Notes under the pieces: generated by a model
Told to the model about the DNA's origin: nothing
The model's database searches: none
Seen by the model: the letters and a program-made list of their open reading frames with translations, nothing else
Part shown: in pieces, positions 23,444 through 33,198 of the stretch
How the letters are laid out: every line of letters begins with the position of its first letter
Numbering within the stretch: the stretch's first letter is position 1
DNA from: Mycobacteroides franklinii
Lineage (GTDB): Bacteria; Actinomycetota; Actinomycetes; Mycobacteriales; Mycobacteriaceae
DNA length: 64,000 nt
Reading direction: 5' to 3'
Assembly (NCBI RefSeq): GCF_002013895.1
Contig: NZ_MAFQ01000006.1
Span: 62,001 to 126,000, forward strand
Program-made: the position numbers and the translations under genes

Positions 23444-24624
23444 TCCAGGCAATGTTCGTTGCCCATACCGCGGCGCCCTCCGGTGCGGAGCTGGCCACCT
23501 TGCGACTGGTGTCCGCGCTGCGTACCGCGCCCACCGGCCGCACGCTCGAACCGTCGGTAATCTACACCGAAGACGGTCCGATGGTCGGCGCCATGAAGTC
23601 CCAGGGCATACCAACGTCGTTGTTGGCCAACAGCTTCGATAGCAGGAGCGTCACCATCCGAAGCTCCGGATGGTTGCGCCGGCTGGTCGGCGCTCTCGCG
23701 CTGATTCGCGTCGGGTGGGCCCTCGGCGCCGCGGTACGCGAGCACGGAGCCGATGTACTCGTCGCGGGCAGCACAAAGGCGCTCATCATGTCCGCCGTCG
23801 CAGCAAAACGTGCCCGAATCCCCGTGATTTGGCATGTGCACGACCGGATATCGGCCGAATACTTCGGTGCCACACTGGCATTCCTTCTCCGTACGCTCGG
23901 CAAGTTCGTCGCCGACGGATACATCGCCAACAGCAGGTCCACCGAGAGCTCGCTTCGACCTGGCCGCCTACCGGGCGTGGTCGCCTACCCGGGACTCGAT
24001 TTCCAACAGACCCCCGATACGCAGCATGCGCCGCAGCGGCCCGCCACGGAGACCGTCATCGCCGTCGTCGGCAGGCTCACACCGTGGAAGGGACAGGACG
24101 TGTTCCTTCGCGCCCTGGCCAACACCAAGGTCCGGCCCCAGCGCACGTATCTGGTCGGTGGCACATTCTTCGGCGAGGAGCCGTTCCGAACCGAACTGGA
24201 AGACCTGGCGAGCGAGCTGCAGCTGCCCGTGACCTTCACCGGACATCTCGACGACCCCACGGATATCCTGTCCATCTCCGACATCCTCGTGCACTGCTCC
24301 GTGATCGCCGAACCCTTCGGCCAGGTCGTCGTGGAAGGGCTGCGTGCGGGCTGCGCCGTCATCGCGACCCGGCCCGGCGGCCCCGCCGAGACCATCGAAT
24401 CCGGTGTGCATGGGCTGCTGGTCGATGCCGGTGACACCGACCAACTGACCGATGCCCTCGATCGTCTCATCGCAGACCGGGATCTTCGAATCCGCTTGGC
24501 ACAAGCAGGACAGATACGGGCGCGCCGCTTCGATATCGCCGACTCGGCGCTGACCGTGGCGTCGTTCCTTTCCGATGTCCTGGCCCGGCGCTCCACCACA
24601 TCGCTGGCGGAGCGCAGTGTCTAA
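23440..24624 (+). CDS. GT4-family glycosyltransferase (second of operon)
   Basis: A 394-residue GT-B glycosyltransferase. The N-terminal domain starts with FVAHTAAPSGAELATLRL, the donor domain shows VVGRLTPWKGQDVFLRAL and the E-x7-E motif in AEPFGQVVVEGLRAGCAV. The start at 23440 overlaps the previous stop (ATGA), so it is co-translated. Sugar and linkage specificity cannot be told. Confidence 0.9.
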   Translation: MIQAMFVAHTAAPSGAELATLRLVSALRTAPTGRTLEPSVIYTEDGPMVGAMKSQGIPTSLLANSFDSRSVTIRSSGWLRRLVGALALIRVGWALGAAVREHGADVLVAGSTKALIMSAVAAKRARIPVIWHVHDRISAEYFGATLAFLLRTLGKFVADGYIANSRSTESSLRPGRLPGVVAYPGLDFQQTPDTQHAPQRPATETVIAVVGRLTPWKGQDVFLRALANTKVRPQRTYLVGGTFFGEEPFRTELEDLASELQLPVTFTGHLDDPTDILSISDILVHCSVIAEPFGQVVVEGLRAGCAVIATRPGGPAETIESGVHGLLVDAGDTDQLTDALDRLIADRDLRIRLAQAGQIRARRFDIADSALTVASFLSDVLARRSTTSLAERSV

Positions 24625-25915
24625 GGAACCTCGAAGTAGCGCGACGCTGCCCCGGGCAATGCGGTTGGCCAGAGATTTCGGGGCAGTCGTCTTCGGAAAG
24701 TACGGGCAGTACCTGGTCACCTTCGCGACGGTGCCGCTGCTCGCGCGGGTACTGGGCCCGGCGGGAATGGGGTTGTTGGCGGTCGGAATGGCCGCGTACT
24801 TCTTCGGCTCCATCGTCGTCGATCTGGGCATGACGCCATTTCTCGCCGCGCGGGTGCCCGAGCTACGCAACACACCTGCCGAATTTCAGCAGGTGCGCAC
24901 CGACTACCTGACCCTGAGGCTGATGACTCTCGGAGTGCTCGGTGCCGCATTCGGTATCGGCTGGGTCGCCGGGATGCCTCCGTACGTTCACATGATTCTG
25001 TTGGGGCTCTTCGCCGGTGGGCTTTGGGCCACGTCCGATGACTGGCTCCTGATCGGGCAGGGCCGGTTTGTCGCCTCGGCGGTATATCAGGGTTCGGGAC
25101 GCATCACCTATCTGGTTCTGCTCATCGTGCTGCTCCCACACTCGCCCCACGCATCCACGGCAATCCTGTGTCTACTGGGCTCTTCGATCTTGACGGTGGC
25201 GGGAACCTGGTGGGACAGCCTGCGAACATACGGGCCACTGTGTCGTCCGTACGCACCCGGCCAGATCCTGCGCACCAGCTGGCCGATTGTGACGTCCCGG
25301 CTCCTCACTACCGGGTACGGCCAAGGGGCGCCGGCCATCTACTCCGCCATGCTCGACGCCGTATCGCTGGGTCTGTTCTCGGCGAGCGACCGTCTGGTCA
25401 GAGCGATGCAGTCACTACTGGACATGATCGGATTGGTGCTGCTGCCCCGAATGGCGAAGCGCAGCGGCCATGAGCACTTCTGGCGCAGTGGTTTTCAAGG
25501 ATTACGGGGCGCCGTCGCGGTGGCCGTCCTTGCCGCAGCGCTGTTATGGGTGCTGGCCGCGCCCATCGTGCACATCATCTTCGGCAGCGAGTTCCTCGGA
25601 GCCGTCGGCCTCCTGCGTGCCGAACTTCTCATCCTGCCGGCGAGCACGATCAGCTCCTACATCAGTACCGCGCTCCTCCCCGTGCGCCAGGACACGCATG
25701 GCGTTCTCATCGCCTCGGTGGTGGGCACCACGGCATCGGTGGCAGGGTTGATCACCGCCTCGTGGACCCATTCGGTGTGGGCCCTGATCGGCGGAGTCAT
25801 TGCGGCCGAATTCTGTGTGGCGCTGTGGTATTTGGCACGGGTACGGCACTTGTCCGGACGCGAGCAGGGTGAGGTGCCGGAGGCCGATACCGCGCACGAA
25901 GGGGTTCCGCGATGA
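24617..25915 (+). CDS. Wzx-type polysaccharide flippase / repeat-unit transporter
   Basis: A 432-residue protein with about 12 hydrophobic segments and the MATE/Wzx-like opening FGKYGQYLVTFATVPLLARVLGPAGMGLL. GTG 24617 overlaps the end of the previous gene by 8 bp and has GGCGGAG upstream; ATG 24659 is an alternative. Flippases of this kind move undecaprenyl-linked glycan units across the membrane. No Wzy-type polymerase is encoded next to it, so the product may be a short glycan or lipid-linked oligosaccharide, or the polymerase is elsewhere. Confidence 0.85.
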   Translation: MSKEPRSSATLPRAMRLARDFGAVVFGKYGQYLVTFATVPLLARVLGPAGMGLLAVGMAAYFFGSIVVDLGMTPFLAARVPELRNTPAEFQQVRTDYLTLRLMTLGVLGAAFGIGWVAGMPPYVHMILLGLFAGGLWATSDDWLLIGQGRFVASAVYQGSGRITYLVLLIVLLPHSPHASTAILCLLGSSILTVAGTWWDSLRTYGPLCRPYAPGQILRTSWPIVTSRLLTTGYGQGAPAIYSAMLDAVSLGLFSASDRLVRAMQSLLDMIGLVLLPRMAKRSGHEHFWRSGFQGLRGAVAVAVLAAALLWVLAAPIVHIIFGSEFLGAVGLLRAELLILPASTISSYISTALLPVRQDTHGVLIASVVGTTASVAGLITASWTHSVWALIGGVIAAEFCVALWYLARVRHLSGREQGEVPEADTAHEGVPR

Positions 25916-26916
25916 AGATCCTTTTTGTGGGAGACGACTGGGTAGGCAGCAACGCACGGTCGATGGCCGACGGATTCCGGCAGGCCGGTCATGAGGTCGT
26001 CGTCGTCGACACCACCCGAGTCACCTTGCCCACCAGGTTGTCACCGGCATGGTTGTACTCGAAGGGAATGCGCCGGCGCGCACCCTGGCTGCAGGACTCG
26101 GCGCATGCACAGATCGAACGCATCGCACGAGACTTTGCCCCCGACATGCTGTTTGGGTTCAAGTCGATCCACCTGGACCAGGCTCGCCTGCTCCAGGTAC
26201 CGGCAGCGGTCCGCGTGCACTACAGCCCGGATGATGTCGGGAACCCGTACAACACCACACCCGAGTACCTGGCCCACGAGAGCGGGTGGGACCTGGTGGT
26301 CACCACCAAACGCCACAATGTGCCCGAGCTGCTGAACCGTGGCGCACGCCGGGTGAAGTTCGTACTGAGCGCCTATGACCCGGCGTGGCATCGCCCGTGC
26401 GCCAAACGAGTTGCGCAGCAATACCTGGTGGGATTCATCGGAGCCCGGCGCCCGGACCGATCGGCCTTGATCACCCGGCTCGGTAGCGAGCACGGAGAGA
26501 ACCTGTTGGTGCGCGGTCCGGGTTGGCGACGCATGCCCGCGCTGCGGACCACCGGCGCCACGATCGGTGGCGCCGTATACGGCGACCATTTCGCCACCAC
26601 CGTCGCATCGGTGACCGCGAACCTGGTCCTACTCAACTCCGACAACCGGGATACCCACACCTGTCGGACCTTCGAAATACCCGCGTGCGGAGGGCTGTTC
26701 GTCGGCGAACGCACCGATGAACACGGTGAGCTTCTCCATGAGGGGACAGAATGCCTGCTCTTCTCCGACGAGGCCGAGCTTCGCGAGATTCTGGATTGGT
26801 GTGCGTGCCATCCCGCACAGGCGGCCAAGATCGCCGAGGCGGGCCATATACGGGTGACACGGGAATCGCACCGATACGTCGACCGGGCCAGGGAGATCAT
26901 CGATGAACTTCAGTGA
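25912..26916 (+). CDS. CgeB-like glycosyltransferase
   Basis: A 334-residue protein with the opening MKILFVGDDWVGSNARSMADGF, the SPDDVGNPYNTTPEYLAHES segment and a C-terminal region containing HTCRTFEIPACGGLFVGERT, which is the hallmark of CgeB-like/Glyco_trans_1_2 proteins. Members modify spore or surface structures with sugars. It overlaps the flippase gene by 4 bp (ATGA) and is overlapped by the next gene, so it belongs to the same operon. Confidence 0.82.
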   Translation: MKILFVGDDWVGSNARSMADGFRQAGHEVVVVDTTRVTLPTRLSPAWLYSKGMRRRAPWLQDSAHAQIERIARDFAPDMLFGFKSIHLDQARLLQVPAAVRVHYSPDDVGNPYNTTPEYLAHESGWDLVVTTKRHNVPELLNRGARRVKFVLSAYDPAWHRPCAKRVAQQYLVGFIGARRPDRSALITRLGSEHGENLLVRGPGWRRMPALRTTGATIGGAVYGDHFATTVASVTANLVLLNSDNRDTHTCRTFEIPACGGLFVGERTDEHGELLHEGTECLLFSDEAELREILDWCACHPAQAAKIAEAGHIRVTRESHRYVDRAREIIDELQ

Positions 26917-27514
26917 TGCGAAGGAGACACCGGTCGACGATATCGAGGCACCCACACCGGATCGCGCACCACGGCGACGCCGGCGAATCCTCCTGGCCTG
27001 TATCACCGTTACCGTGCTGCTGGCGGGTTTCATAACCGTCGGATGGCGGGTGTACATGCATCCGCAGACCGATCCGCTACGCCCGGCCGATGCCATCGTT
27101 GTACTGGGCGGCACTCCCTACGAGCGTTTCGATGTCGGATTGGACCTGGCCAAGCGCGGGTACGCGCCGTATCTGTTGATCTCACAGTCGACCGGCGCGA
27201 ACGACCGCAACATGGACAAGTACTGCAAGGGGCATTTCACATTCACGGTCAGCTGCTTTATCCCGGACCCCTGGACCACCCAGGGTGAGGCGCAAGAGAT
27301 ACGCGCCAAGGCACAGGAACTCGGCTGGCACCACATCATCGTCATCACCTTCACACCGCATGTTTCGCGGTCCCGGTACATCGTCGGAAAATGCTTCGAC
27401 GGGGAACTCACCATGGTCGCCAGTCCCGCGCCTTCCGGCGTTGCCTTCTGGACGTGGATGTTCATCCGCCAGTCGGGCAGCTACGTGAAGGCCTTCCTGA
27501 CCCCCGGATGCTGA
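26903..27514 (+). CDS. DUF218 (YdcF/SanA/ElyC-like) membrane protein
   Basis: A 203-residue protein with a cytoplasmic Arg-rich N-terminus, one membrane helix (about 29-48) and an extracytoplasmic DUF218 domain: ADAIVVLGGTPYERFDVGLDL, then a TTQGEAQEIRAKAQELGW segment and VITFTPHVSRSRYI. DUF218 proteins are linked to envelope integrity and lipid-carrier metabolism; the enzymatic reaction is not settled. Overlap with the upstream gene supports a shared role in glycan assembly. Confidence 0.82.
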   Translation: MNFSDAKETPVDDIEAPTPDRAPRRRRRILLACITVTVLLAGFITVGWRVYMHPQTDPLRPADAIVVLGGTPYERFDVGLDLAKRGYAPYLLISQSTGANDRNMDKYCKGHFTFTVSCFIPDPWTTQGEAQEIRAKAQELGWHHIIVITFTPHVSRSRYIVGKCFDGELTMVASPAPSGVAFWTWMFIRQSGSYVKAFLTPGC

Positions 27515-27524
27515 GGAGCGCACA

Positions 27525-28670
27525 TTGAACGCCTCGCGTATCGCGATTGTCCACGAACGCTTCACCGAGTTCGGTGGCTCCGAACTGGTGGTCGCCGAGT
27601 TCATGAAGACGTGGCCGGAGGCCAGGGTCTACGCGCCCATCACCGAGCCACGTTGCCGCCAGCAGGTGCTGCAGGCAGCGGGGCGGACCGAAGACGGACT
27701 GCACGAACCCATCTCCGGGACCTGGCTGGACGAGGCATACGCCCTCACCGGGCGCAGATCGCATGCACCACTGCTACCCCTGGTGCCCAGCGCCCTGCGG
27801 AAACTCCCGCTCGGCAACGACGTTGACGCGGTGCTGATCAGTCATCACTCGTTCGCGACCCAGGCGGCGTTGGCCACCGAAGCTCCCGTCGTCGCATACG
27901 TACACAGCCCGGCCCGCTGGGCATGGGATCGCACCTTCCGCAACCACGAGATGGCAAGTCGAGCGGGCCGAATCGCCCTGTCCGCATTGGGAAAGATCGC
28001 GCGCCGCGGAGAATTGCGCGCGGCGCCGCACCTGTCGCACGTCATCGCCAACTCGCACGCCGTGGCCGAGAGGATTCGCGATTGGTGGGGGCTGCCATCG
28101 ACGGTGATCAGCCCACCCGTTCGCATCGACCGCTTCTCCCCCGATCCCTCTATCCCGCGCGAGGACTTCTACCTGTGCGCGGGCAGGCTGGTCCCGTACA
28201 AGCGCGCGGACCTGGCGATCCGGGCCGCCCAACGGGCCAACTGCCGCCTGGTGGTGTTGGGAGAAGGACGATTCCGCGATCACCTCGAGGACATCGCGGG
28301 ACCGGAGACCACGTTCCTGGGCGCCGCGTCCGACGAGGTACTCCTCGATATGTACCGACGGTGTCGCGCCCTGCTGATGCCGGGCGTGGAGGACTTCGGG
28401 ATTGTCCCCGTCGAGGCAATGGCTTGCGGGACACCGGTTCTGGCACTGGGCGAGGGCGGTGCCCTGGATACGGTAGATCCGGGAGTTACCGGTGAGCACA
28501 TGCAGGCGGGCCCGGATGACGCCGTCGTGGAGCAGTTGGCCGCGCTGATGCGCGAGCTCAACCCGGCCGACTACGACACCAGCGCCATCCGGGCGCACGC
28601 ATGCGAATTTTCGCCCGAGGCGTTCCGTTCTCGGATCGCCGATACCGTACTGGGAGCGGTGCGCACCTAG
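27525..28670 (+). CDS. GT4-family glycosyltransferase (last of operon)
   Basis: A 381-residue GT-B glycosyltransferase starting at TTG 27525 behind TGAGGAG. It begins IAIVHERFTEFGGSELVVAEF, contains VAYVHSPARWAWD and VISPPVRIDRFSPD, and its donor domain has the E-x7-E motif in VEDFGIVPVEAMACGTPVLAL. This pattern is close to mannosyltransferases of the WbaZ/RfbZ type, but specificity is a guess. Its stop overlaps that of the convergent exported-protein gene by 3-4 bp (CTAG). Confidence 0.9.
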   Translation: MNASRIAIVHERFTEFGGSELVVAEFMKTWPEARVYAPITEPRCRQQVLQAAGRTEDGLHEPISGTWLDEAYALTGRRSHAPLLPLVPSALRKLPLGNDVDAVLISHHSFATQAALATEAPVVAYVHSPARWAWDRTFRNHEMASRAGRIALSALGKIARRGELRAAPHLSHVIANSHAVAERIRDWWGLPSTVISPPVRIDRFSPDPSIPREDFYLCAGRLVPYKRADLAIRAAQRANCRLVVLGEGRFRDHLEDIAGPETTFLGAASDEVLLDMYRRCRALLMPGVEDFGIVPVEAMACGTPVLALGEGGALDTVDPGVTGEHMQAGPDDAVVEQLAALMRELNPADYDTSAIRAHACEFSPEAFRSRIADTVLGAVRT

Positions 28671-31003
28671 TCGCCGGCCGAGTGTTTTCCTCCGCTCGCA
28701 CCGGACCCGGCGTGCGAGCCCGAGCCTTCCGAGCCACCACCGGATGCCTCGGCCGCACGGTGCTTACCGCCCGACTCGCTGGGTGTATTGACCTTGACCT
28801 TCACCTTGTTCGAGGCACCGGCCGAGCCATCGTCGTGATGTTTACCGGAGTCATTGTCCTGCTTGGTCTTGGCATCCTTGGCCGTATCAGTGGCCGCCGG
28901 CGATTTAACACCGTCGGTCTGCGTTGAGGTGACGGATTCGGCCGTGTTGGTGACAGTCGACGTGACAACACCGCCGGTGTTCTTGATGGTGTCGGTGACC
29001 TGCTTCTTGAGTGACTGGTTGGCCCTGTCGACCTTGTCCTGCAGCTTCTCCTTCACCACGGGCTTGGTCGGCTTGTCATTCTCTTTGGTGTCGGTCTTGG
29101 CGTCAGCCTTCGCGTCGGTCTTGGGATCTTCCTTGACGACGTCCTTCACGGGACCGGAAGCGGGTTGAGTCGCGGGCTCGCCGGCCGGCGCCGTCGCCGA
29201 TTCCGCAGCCGCGGGCACCGATACGGAAAGTGCTGCAGGCGTGGCCTTCTCGACGGCCTTTTCCCTGGCCGTGACGAGGTTGGACGTGAGATCCAGCTTC
29301 GCGGCCTCAAGCTGCTTGACCTCGGGTGCCGCGGGGCTGCCTGAGTCCTTCGCCGCAGGCGCGGGAGACTCGATCTGTTTGGCCGCCGCTGCGGGTGCGT
29401 CCGCCGCTACCAAGGCATTCGGTGCCGGGGATGAGGCCGGCGCGGGCGCGGAACCGACCAGGCTGCCAAGCTGCGTCATCACGTCCTTGTAGAACTTGGA
29501 GGCTTGCAAGGTATTCGACGCCGCCCCGTTGAACAGGTTTCCGTATTGCTGGGTGAGCAGGTCGGAAATCGGTGTCAGGGCGGGAGTGACCAGACCCTTG
29601 TACAACGGGGTGAGCGCCTTGGCCAGTTCCACTGTGGGGTCGGGGATCCCGAGTGCGGTGCTGATCAGGCCGGAGACGGTGATCAGCTGAGTGGGCACGA
29701 TAGCGCCCGTCGGAATCAGGTTCGGCGGGATGATGCCGAGAGATGTGTTGGCTCCCGGCGCCGTTCCGATCTGGAAGGTCGGCATGAGACCTACGCCGAA
29801 AAGGGATGGCAACGTGAAGCCCGCGCCCTCGGTCCCGAAGTTGAATCCGCCCAAGGAATAGACGAGCGGCACCGGGAGCGCCCCGCTGAACGGGGTCTGC
29901 AACACCATCACGTTCTGCCCGTTGTTGACATTGAATCCGTTGGTACCGAGGTAGTTTCCGGTCGTCACGTTGAGATTCGTCATGCCGAGACCGAGCCCTG
30001 GAATCGAGAAGTTCGACAGCGTGGTGCCTATCGGTGAATAGATACCGTTCTGCGTAGGGATCAACACATGTGCGCTGAACTGACCGGCCTGACCAAGCCC
30101 CAGGGGCGCCGTGATGCCGTTGGCCCACATCGGGATGGACAGCACGGTCTGCGGAACGTTCACGGCGCCGCCGTCGACGACCAGGGTGGGCGCAGTGGCC
30201 CACCACCCCGTCTCCATTCCCAACGGGAACGTGTAGTTCCCGGCCCCCATCGGGACCCAGGCCGTGACGTTGGGCAAGGTGCCGTCGGGCAAGATCCGGA
30301 CGGAATCAGGCAGGATGCCCAAGGGGTCCAGCGCGGCCGGGATCTTGATATTGAGCCCACTGGGCGTCTGCACAAAGGTGTTCGTGATGGTCGTCAGACC
30401 ACTGGCCTGTAGCAGTGGCCAGTTGTAGCCGGCCGTGAACTTGTCCTGTTCCGCGATCAGCCCGTCCACGATGTCGCTCAAGGGCGGGAGCTTGTCGACG
30501 ATGGGTCCGATGATCGGGTTGTTGAACACACCGTCCAGAGCGTTGGCAAGACCATTGAGCAGGTTCGCGCCCGGAATAGTGGTGGGCAGCGGAAGGTTCA
30601 CAAACCCCTGCCCCGGGATCTTGATCGCCGGAATGACCCCCGGCACCGCCGTCGGCAACGGCGTGCTCGCGAGATTCCGTAGAACACCGGGAAGATCGGC
30701 GATCGCGGTCAAATTCGAGTGAGTCAGGCCCGTCCCAAACGTCGGCAGCAGCCCCCCGGAGCCTTGGCCGATGGGATTCCAGACGCCACCGGCGGCCGCG
30801 CCGATCGCATTGGTTCCGGATAAGTAGTTATTGAGCGCGTTCTTATAGTCGGTGGCCGCGCCCTTGTAGTCCGGCGCCGCCGCAGCGGCTTGCGCGGTCG
30901 GGCCGATAAAAGCCAAGCTGGCGGTCGCGGCGACTGCCCCAGCTGCAGTCACAGTGCGTTGGACGACGACCTTTTTGGATGACTTTCGATGACGCTTGGA
31001 CAA
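28667..31003 (-). CDS. Large exported protein with low-complexity Ser/Gly/His/Asp tail
   Basis: A 778-residue protein from TTG 31003, chosen because AAAGGAGAGG lies 9 nt upstream. A signal peptide follows (RTVTAAGAVAATASLAFIGPTAQAAAAA). Residues about 50-530 are rich in Gly, Asn, Pro and hydrophobics, with repeated LP/IP words (LPLPTTIPGANLL, FSIPGLGLGMTNLNV), like PE-PPE-type or beta-helical exported proteins of mycobacteria. The rest is a disordered Ala/Lys/Asp/Thr tail ending in a Gly-Ser-His-rich stretch. Function is unknown. The partial gene at the right edge of the window has a similar tail. Confidence 0.75.
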   Translation of the reverse strand: MSKRHRKSSKKVVVQRTVTAAGAVAATASLAFIGPTAQAAAAAPDYKGAATDYKNALNNYLSGTNAIGAAAGGVWNPIGQGSGGLLPTFGTGLTHSNLTAIADLPGVLRNLASTPLPTAVPGVIPAIKIPGQGFVNLPLPTTIPGANLLNGLANALDGVFNNPIIGPIVDKLPPLSDIVDGLIAEQDKFTAGYNWPLLQASGLTTITNTFVQTPSGLNIKIPAALDPLGILPDSVRILPDGTLPNVTAWVPMGAGNYTFPLGMETGWWATAPTLVVDGGAVNVPQTVLSIPMWANGITAPLGLGQAGQFSAHVLIPTQNGIYSPIGTTLSNFSIPGLGLGMTNLNVTTGNYLGTNGFNVNNGQNVMVLQTPFSGALPVPLVYSLGGFNFGTEGAGFTLPSLFGVGLMPTFQIGTAPGANTSLGIIPPNLIPTGAIVPTQLITVSGLISTALGIPDPTVELAKALTPLYKGLVTPALTPISDLLTQQYGNLFNGAASNTLQASKFYKDVMTQLGSLVGSAPAPASSPAPNALVAADAPAAAAKQIESPAPAAKDSGSPAAPEVKQLEAAKLDLTSNLVTAREKAVEKATPAALSVSVPAAAESATAPAGEPATQPASGPVKDVVKEDPKTDAKADAKTDTKENDKPTKPVVKEKLQDKVDRANQSLKKQVTDTIKNTGGVVTSTVTNTAESVTSTQTDGVKSPAATDTAKDAKTKQDNDSGKHHDDGSAGASNKVKVKVNTPSESGGKHRAAEASGGGSEGSGSHAGSGASGGKHSAGD

Positions 31004-31479
31004 GACCGCAACCTCTCCTTTGAGGGAATCCAGAAACTTGAGCAGCACTGTAAGCGTGTGACCCAGCTCATAGTCATCATTTGAAAATCGTGTCTAGCTG
31101 CGATTTGTTTGGTAACACTGCGTGCCCAAACTTGCCTCGGTCGCTACATCCAGCCTGAGCAGCGGGCATACTCACGCAAAGTGGTTGATGAAAGTTTGCT
31201 ACAAGCGTCAACAAGCGTTTACGTCGAGCAACCTGACGGCCGAGGCAAACACCCGAACCACCAGGACAGTGGGGTACTACAAGCCCAGTAGACGACCGTC
31301 AATTTACGTTCACAGGTGAATCCATTTTGGCGTTTCGCATGCATCCAGGAACCGAATAGCCCATGATGGCCGAGACGTACTCGTAGATTGCTGGGATTTG
31401 TGTTCCAGGTCACACAGGGAGCTGTATTGATCGCCGTAGCCGCAACCCCTTCGAGCTGCGTCTGTGTGGGTCACCTGCG
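31004..31479. other. 476-bp region between the exported-protein gene and the mce operon
   Basis: Divergent promoter region. Small open frames exist on both strands but none has both a ribosome-binding site and protein-like composition. No clear operator was found by eye. Confidence 0.4.
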
Positions 31480-32337
31480 ATGACTACACAAGACGAGCGC
31501 CGCGCCACCACTGATGGCGTCGCGGCGATCCAGAACTGGACGACTGGGTACATCAAACGCCACCCTCTTGAATCCCTCAAGACCGTGGGCGAGCAGTTCA
31601 TGCTCGGGGTTCGCACCATCCAATGGTTCTTCGTCGATCTGTTCACCGGACAGTTCCAGTGGCAGGAGTTCGTCAGGCAGGGCGCCTTCCAGGCCGGCAC
31701 CGCCGTCATCCCCGTCATCCTGGTGACCCTGCCCATCGGTGTCACACTCTCCATCCAGTTCGCACTGCTCGCGGGCCAGGTCGGTGCGACCTCATTGGCC
31801 GGCGCCGCCAGCGGCATCGCGATCATCCGGCAGGCCGCCTCCCTCGTGGCCGCCCTACTGATGTCCGCGGCGGTGGGTTCGGCCATCACGGCCGACCTCG
31901 GCTCACGGACCATGCGTGAAGAGACCGATGCCATGGAGGTCATGGGTGTCTCGGTGATCCGGCGGCTCGTCGTCCCCCGCTTCGCCGCCGCCATCATGAT
32001 CGGTATCGCACTCACCGGCGTCGTCTGCTTCGTCGGCTTCCTCGGCGCATACCTCTTCAATGTGTATTGGCAGAACGGTGCCCCCGGCAGCTTCGTCACT
32101 ACCTTCTCCGCCTTCGCGACCCCCGGCGACATGATCCTGGCTCTCATCAAGGCTGTCATCTACGGCGCGATCGTGGCGGTGGTCGCCTGCCAGAAGGGCT
32201 TGTCCACCAAGGGCGGCCCTATCGGCGTCGCCAACTCGGTGAACGCGGCCGTCGTCGAATCGATCCTGCTGCTGATGACGGTGAACCTCGCCATCAGTCA
32301 GCTCTACATCATGATGTTCCCGCGGACGGGGCTGTGA
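31480..32337 (+). CDS. yrbEA: YrbE-family permease A of the mce transporter
   Basis: A 285-residue MlaE/YrbE permease: an amphipathic helix with IQWFFVDLFTGQFQWQEFVRQ, then five to six membrane segments and the conserved MREETDAMEVMGVSVIRRLVVPR loop, with the EExDAxxxxG core that contacts the ATPase (MceG/Mkl, encoded elsewhere). With YrbEB it forms the membrane channel of an Mce lipid or sterol import system. It is the first gene of an eight-gene mce operon. Confidence 0.92.
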   Translation: MTTQDERRATTDGVAAIQNWTTGYIKRHPLESLKTVGEQFMLGVRTIQWFFVDLFTGQFQWQEFVRQGAFQAGTAVIPVILVTLPIGVTLSIQFALLAGQVGATSLAGAASGIAIIRQAASLVAALLMSAAVGSAITADLGSRTMREETDAMEVMGVSVIRRLVVPRFAAAIMIGIALTGVVCFVGFLGAYLFNVYWQNGAPGSFVTTFSAFATPGDMILALIKAVIYGAIVAVVACQKGLSTKGGPIGVANSVNAAVVESILLLMTVNLAISQLYIMMFPRTGL

Positions 32338-32338
32338 C

Positions 32339-33198
32339 ATGACCGCATCAACTTATGTACCCCCGATTGCGCGACCGTTCGTCGGCATCTACAACAGGGC
32401 CCAGAAGCCGATCACCCGGCTGGGCCACATGGTCGCCTTCTTCTTCCGCGCCATCGCCGGCGTCCCCATCGTGTTCCGCCATTATTGGAAAGAGTTCCTG
32501 CGGCACCTGTCCGATATCGCCTGGGGCAACGGTTCCCTGGTGGTCGGCGGCGGCACCGCCGGCGTCATGATCGTCCTCGGCATCATCGCCGGTGGATTGG
32601 TGGCCATCGAGGGTTACAACTTCCTGGACCTGCTGGGACTCGGCCCGGCGACCGGCATCACATCTCCTCACTGGTGAACACCCGCGAGCTGGCCCCGATC
32701 ATGGCCGCGATCGCGTTCGCCACCCAGGCCGGCTGCCGCTTCACCGCCCAGCTCGGCGCCATGCGCATCTCCGAAGAGATCGACGCCATGGACTCCATCG
32801 CGATTCGTCCCATCCCCTACCTGGTGACCACCCGACTGATGGCGGCCACCGTCGTCACCATTCCGCTCTACGTCGCCTGCCTGGCTGTCAGCTACCTTTC
32901 CTGCCAGATCATGGTGGGCATCATGAGCGGCGGATCCATCGGCTCATACCTGCACTACTTCGGTATCGGCGTCAGCGGTATCGACATCTTCTACTCCGTC
33001 ATCAAGGCCGTCATCTTCGTCTGGCTTGCCTCCACCATCCAGTGCTACTACGGCTTCTACGCCAGTGGTGGTCCCGAAGGTGTGGGCGTTGCTGCCGGGC
33101 ACGCGATGCGCGCCGCCATCACCCTGGTCATCATCGTCAACATGCTGCTCACCATGGCGCTGTGGAGCGTCGACGCAGGAGCGAGGTTGGGCGGCTAA
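32339..33198 (+). pseudogene. yrbEB: YrbE-family permease B, frameshifted
   Basis: The frame starting at ATG 32339 reads as a normal YrbEB N-terminus (VPIVFRHYWKEFLRHLSDIAWGNGS) up to LGLGPATGI, then ends early at TGA about 32677. The rest of the permease (SSLVNTRELAPIMAAIAFA, then EEIDAMDSIAIRPIPYLVTTRL) continues in the next frame to 33198. The shift lies within about 32657-32666 (GGCATCACATCTCC). The total of 860 bp is one base short of a whole number of codons (or two too many). Either the gene is broken or the sequence has an error here; the flanking mce genes are intact. Confidence 0.85.

Noticed and set aside
32339..33198. Programmed ribosomal frameshifting in yrbEB.
   Set aside because: The site lacks a slippery heptamer, and YrbE proteins are not known to use frameshifting; mutation or sequence error is simpler.
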